Part shown: positions 6,101 through 6,588 of the stretch, one piece after another
Layout of the letters: every line of letters starts with the position of its first letter
Numbering within the stretch: position 1 is the first letter of the stretch
NCBI GenBank assembly: GCA_023251285.1
Contig: JAHEZB010000125.1
Span: 1 to 6,588, forward strand
Origin: Chitinophagaceae bacterium
GTDB taxonomy: Bacteria > Bacteroidota > Bacteroidia > Chitinophagales > Chitinophagaceae
Direction: 5' to 3'
DNA length: 6,588 nucleotides
Notes under the pieces: model-generated
The model's database searches: none
What the model was told of the DNA's origin: nothing
What the model saw: only the letters and a program-made list of their open reading frames with translations
Made by a program: the position numbers and the translations under genes

Positions 6101-6127
6101 TAACTATAATTAAAAACATTGTCTGTT

Positions 6128-6588
6128 ATGAAAAAGTTATCTGTTATCATGTTGCTGGCATTGGTTCCGGCAATTTTTTTGTTTTCAAAATGCGATACTG
6201 GTTCAGGTAAGCCTGAAGAAACTTCTGCAGAAGCCACACCTGCAGCTACTGCTGTTTCCTATGGCGGATATAATTCGCCGGAAGAATGGGGAAAACATAT
6301 TGTAACTGTCGCCGATTGTGCTACCTGTCACAGCCCGAAAAAGATGACTGCTTCAGGCCCCGTGGAAGATGAAAGTCTTGCGCTGTCAGGTCATCCTGCT
6401 GCCTTGCCTTTTCCGGACATTCACAGAAAAGAAATGGAAACGAATCACCTGATCTACACCCAGGATCTTACTTCATGGGTGGGGCCGTGGGGCGTTTCCT
6501 TTGCTGCAAATATTACATCCGACAGTACTACCGGAATCGGAACGTGGAGCGAAGAACAATTTATGAATTGCCTTCGCAAAGGAAAATA
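6128..6588 (+). CDS. Exported c-type cytochrome (partial, 3' end cut by window)
   Basis: 153 codons are visible and the frame is open at the window edge. The N-terminus is a secretion signal: MKK, a hydrophobic core (residues 4-19) and then FSKC, with Cys22 a probable lipidation site although Lys before it is unusual for a lipobox. A low-complexity Ala/Thr/Glu/Pro linker (23-43) follows. One CxxCH haem-binding motif, CATCH (64-68), marks a class I-like monohaem cytochrome c. Downstream, NITSDSTTGIGTWSEEQF (128-145) and CLRKGK resemble the conserved part of cytochrome c subunits of sugar and alcohol dehydrogenases, so an electron-transfer partner of a periplasmic oxidoreductase is plausible. 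The axial Met ligand would lie beyond the window. The first ATG fits the Lys-Lys n-region best; an ATG at codon 8 would lose it. No Shine-Dalgarno is visible. It is separated from ClC by the repeat region and is probably its own unit. Confidence 0.88.
   Translation, partial: MKKLSVIMLLALVPAIFLFSKCDTGSGKPEETSAEATPAATAVSYGGYNSPEEWGKHIVTVADCATCHSPKKMTASGPVEDESLALSGHPAALPFPDIHRKEMETNHLIYTQDLTSWVGPWGVSFAANITSDSTTGIGTWSEEQFMNCLRKGK

Larger units (their letters stand above)
5413..6127. other. Repeat-rich intergenic region without a convincing gene
   Basis: No long or family-like reading frame was found here. The left two-thirds (about 5434-5925) is an almost continuous cluster of extragenic palindromes and direct repeats, listed separately. 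The right part (about 5930-6127) is AT-rich and presumably carries the promoter of the cytochrome gene, but no exact TAnnTTTG match was found; TACATTTA and TAGTTTTC near 6035-6048 are one-mismatch candidates. A 6-bp inverted repeat CTTTAT/ATAAAG lies at 6015-6031. Nothing resembling a tRNA or transposase was seen. The palindromes may double as transcription terminators for the ClC unit. Confidence 0.7.

Overview
The window suggests a member of the Bacteroidota, possibly a Chitinophagaceae- or Sphingobacteria-like lineage. The clues are AT-rich start regions with little or no Shine-Dalgarno signal, 8-mers matching the Bacteroidota -7 promoter consensus TAnnTTTG ahead of kup and the ClC gene, and intergenic palindromes of the GGTTCGTG/CACGAACC kind. 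The lineage is inferred from these features, not from a database search.

Layout. Positions 1-170 hold an AT-rich leader with two fair Shine-Dalgarno sites serving only very short reading frames. A DUF389 (TIGR00341-type) polytopic membrane protein lies on the + strand (171-1610). It converges with a full-length Kup potassium transporter on the - strand (1692-3560), with 81 bp between the stops. A 352-bp divergent intergenic region (3561-3912) separates kup from a full-length ClC-type chloride channel/antiporter on the + strand (3913-5280). A 43-codon reading frame (5281-5412) abuts the ClC stop in the same frame. About 715 bp without a convincing gene follow (5413-6127). This stretch is packed with extragenic palindromes: two composite hairpin elements, a 132-bp near-perfect tandem duplication built from nested 41-bp units, a 33-nt odd palindrome and a smaller imperfect one. 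The window ends inside a secreted, probably lipid-anchored c-type cytochrome (6128 to beyond 6588).

How it fits together. Kup (K+ uptake) and ClC (Cl- movement, probably proton-coupled) start from the same divergent region and could serve cation/anion balance, osmoadaptation or pH homeostasis. DUF389 proteins are membrane proteins of unsettled function, and its neighbours make a role in transport or envelope homeostasis plausible but unproven. The cytochrome belongs to a separate unit beyond the repeat cluster. The protein-coding part looks ordinary. The least ordinary signal is the repeat cluster, where two hairpin types differ in sequence but change in both arms together so that pairing is kept. 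No CRISPR array, tRNA, rRNA, transposase gene or defence system was seen.
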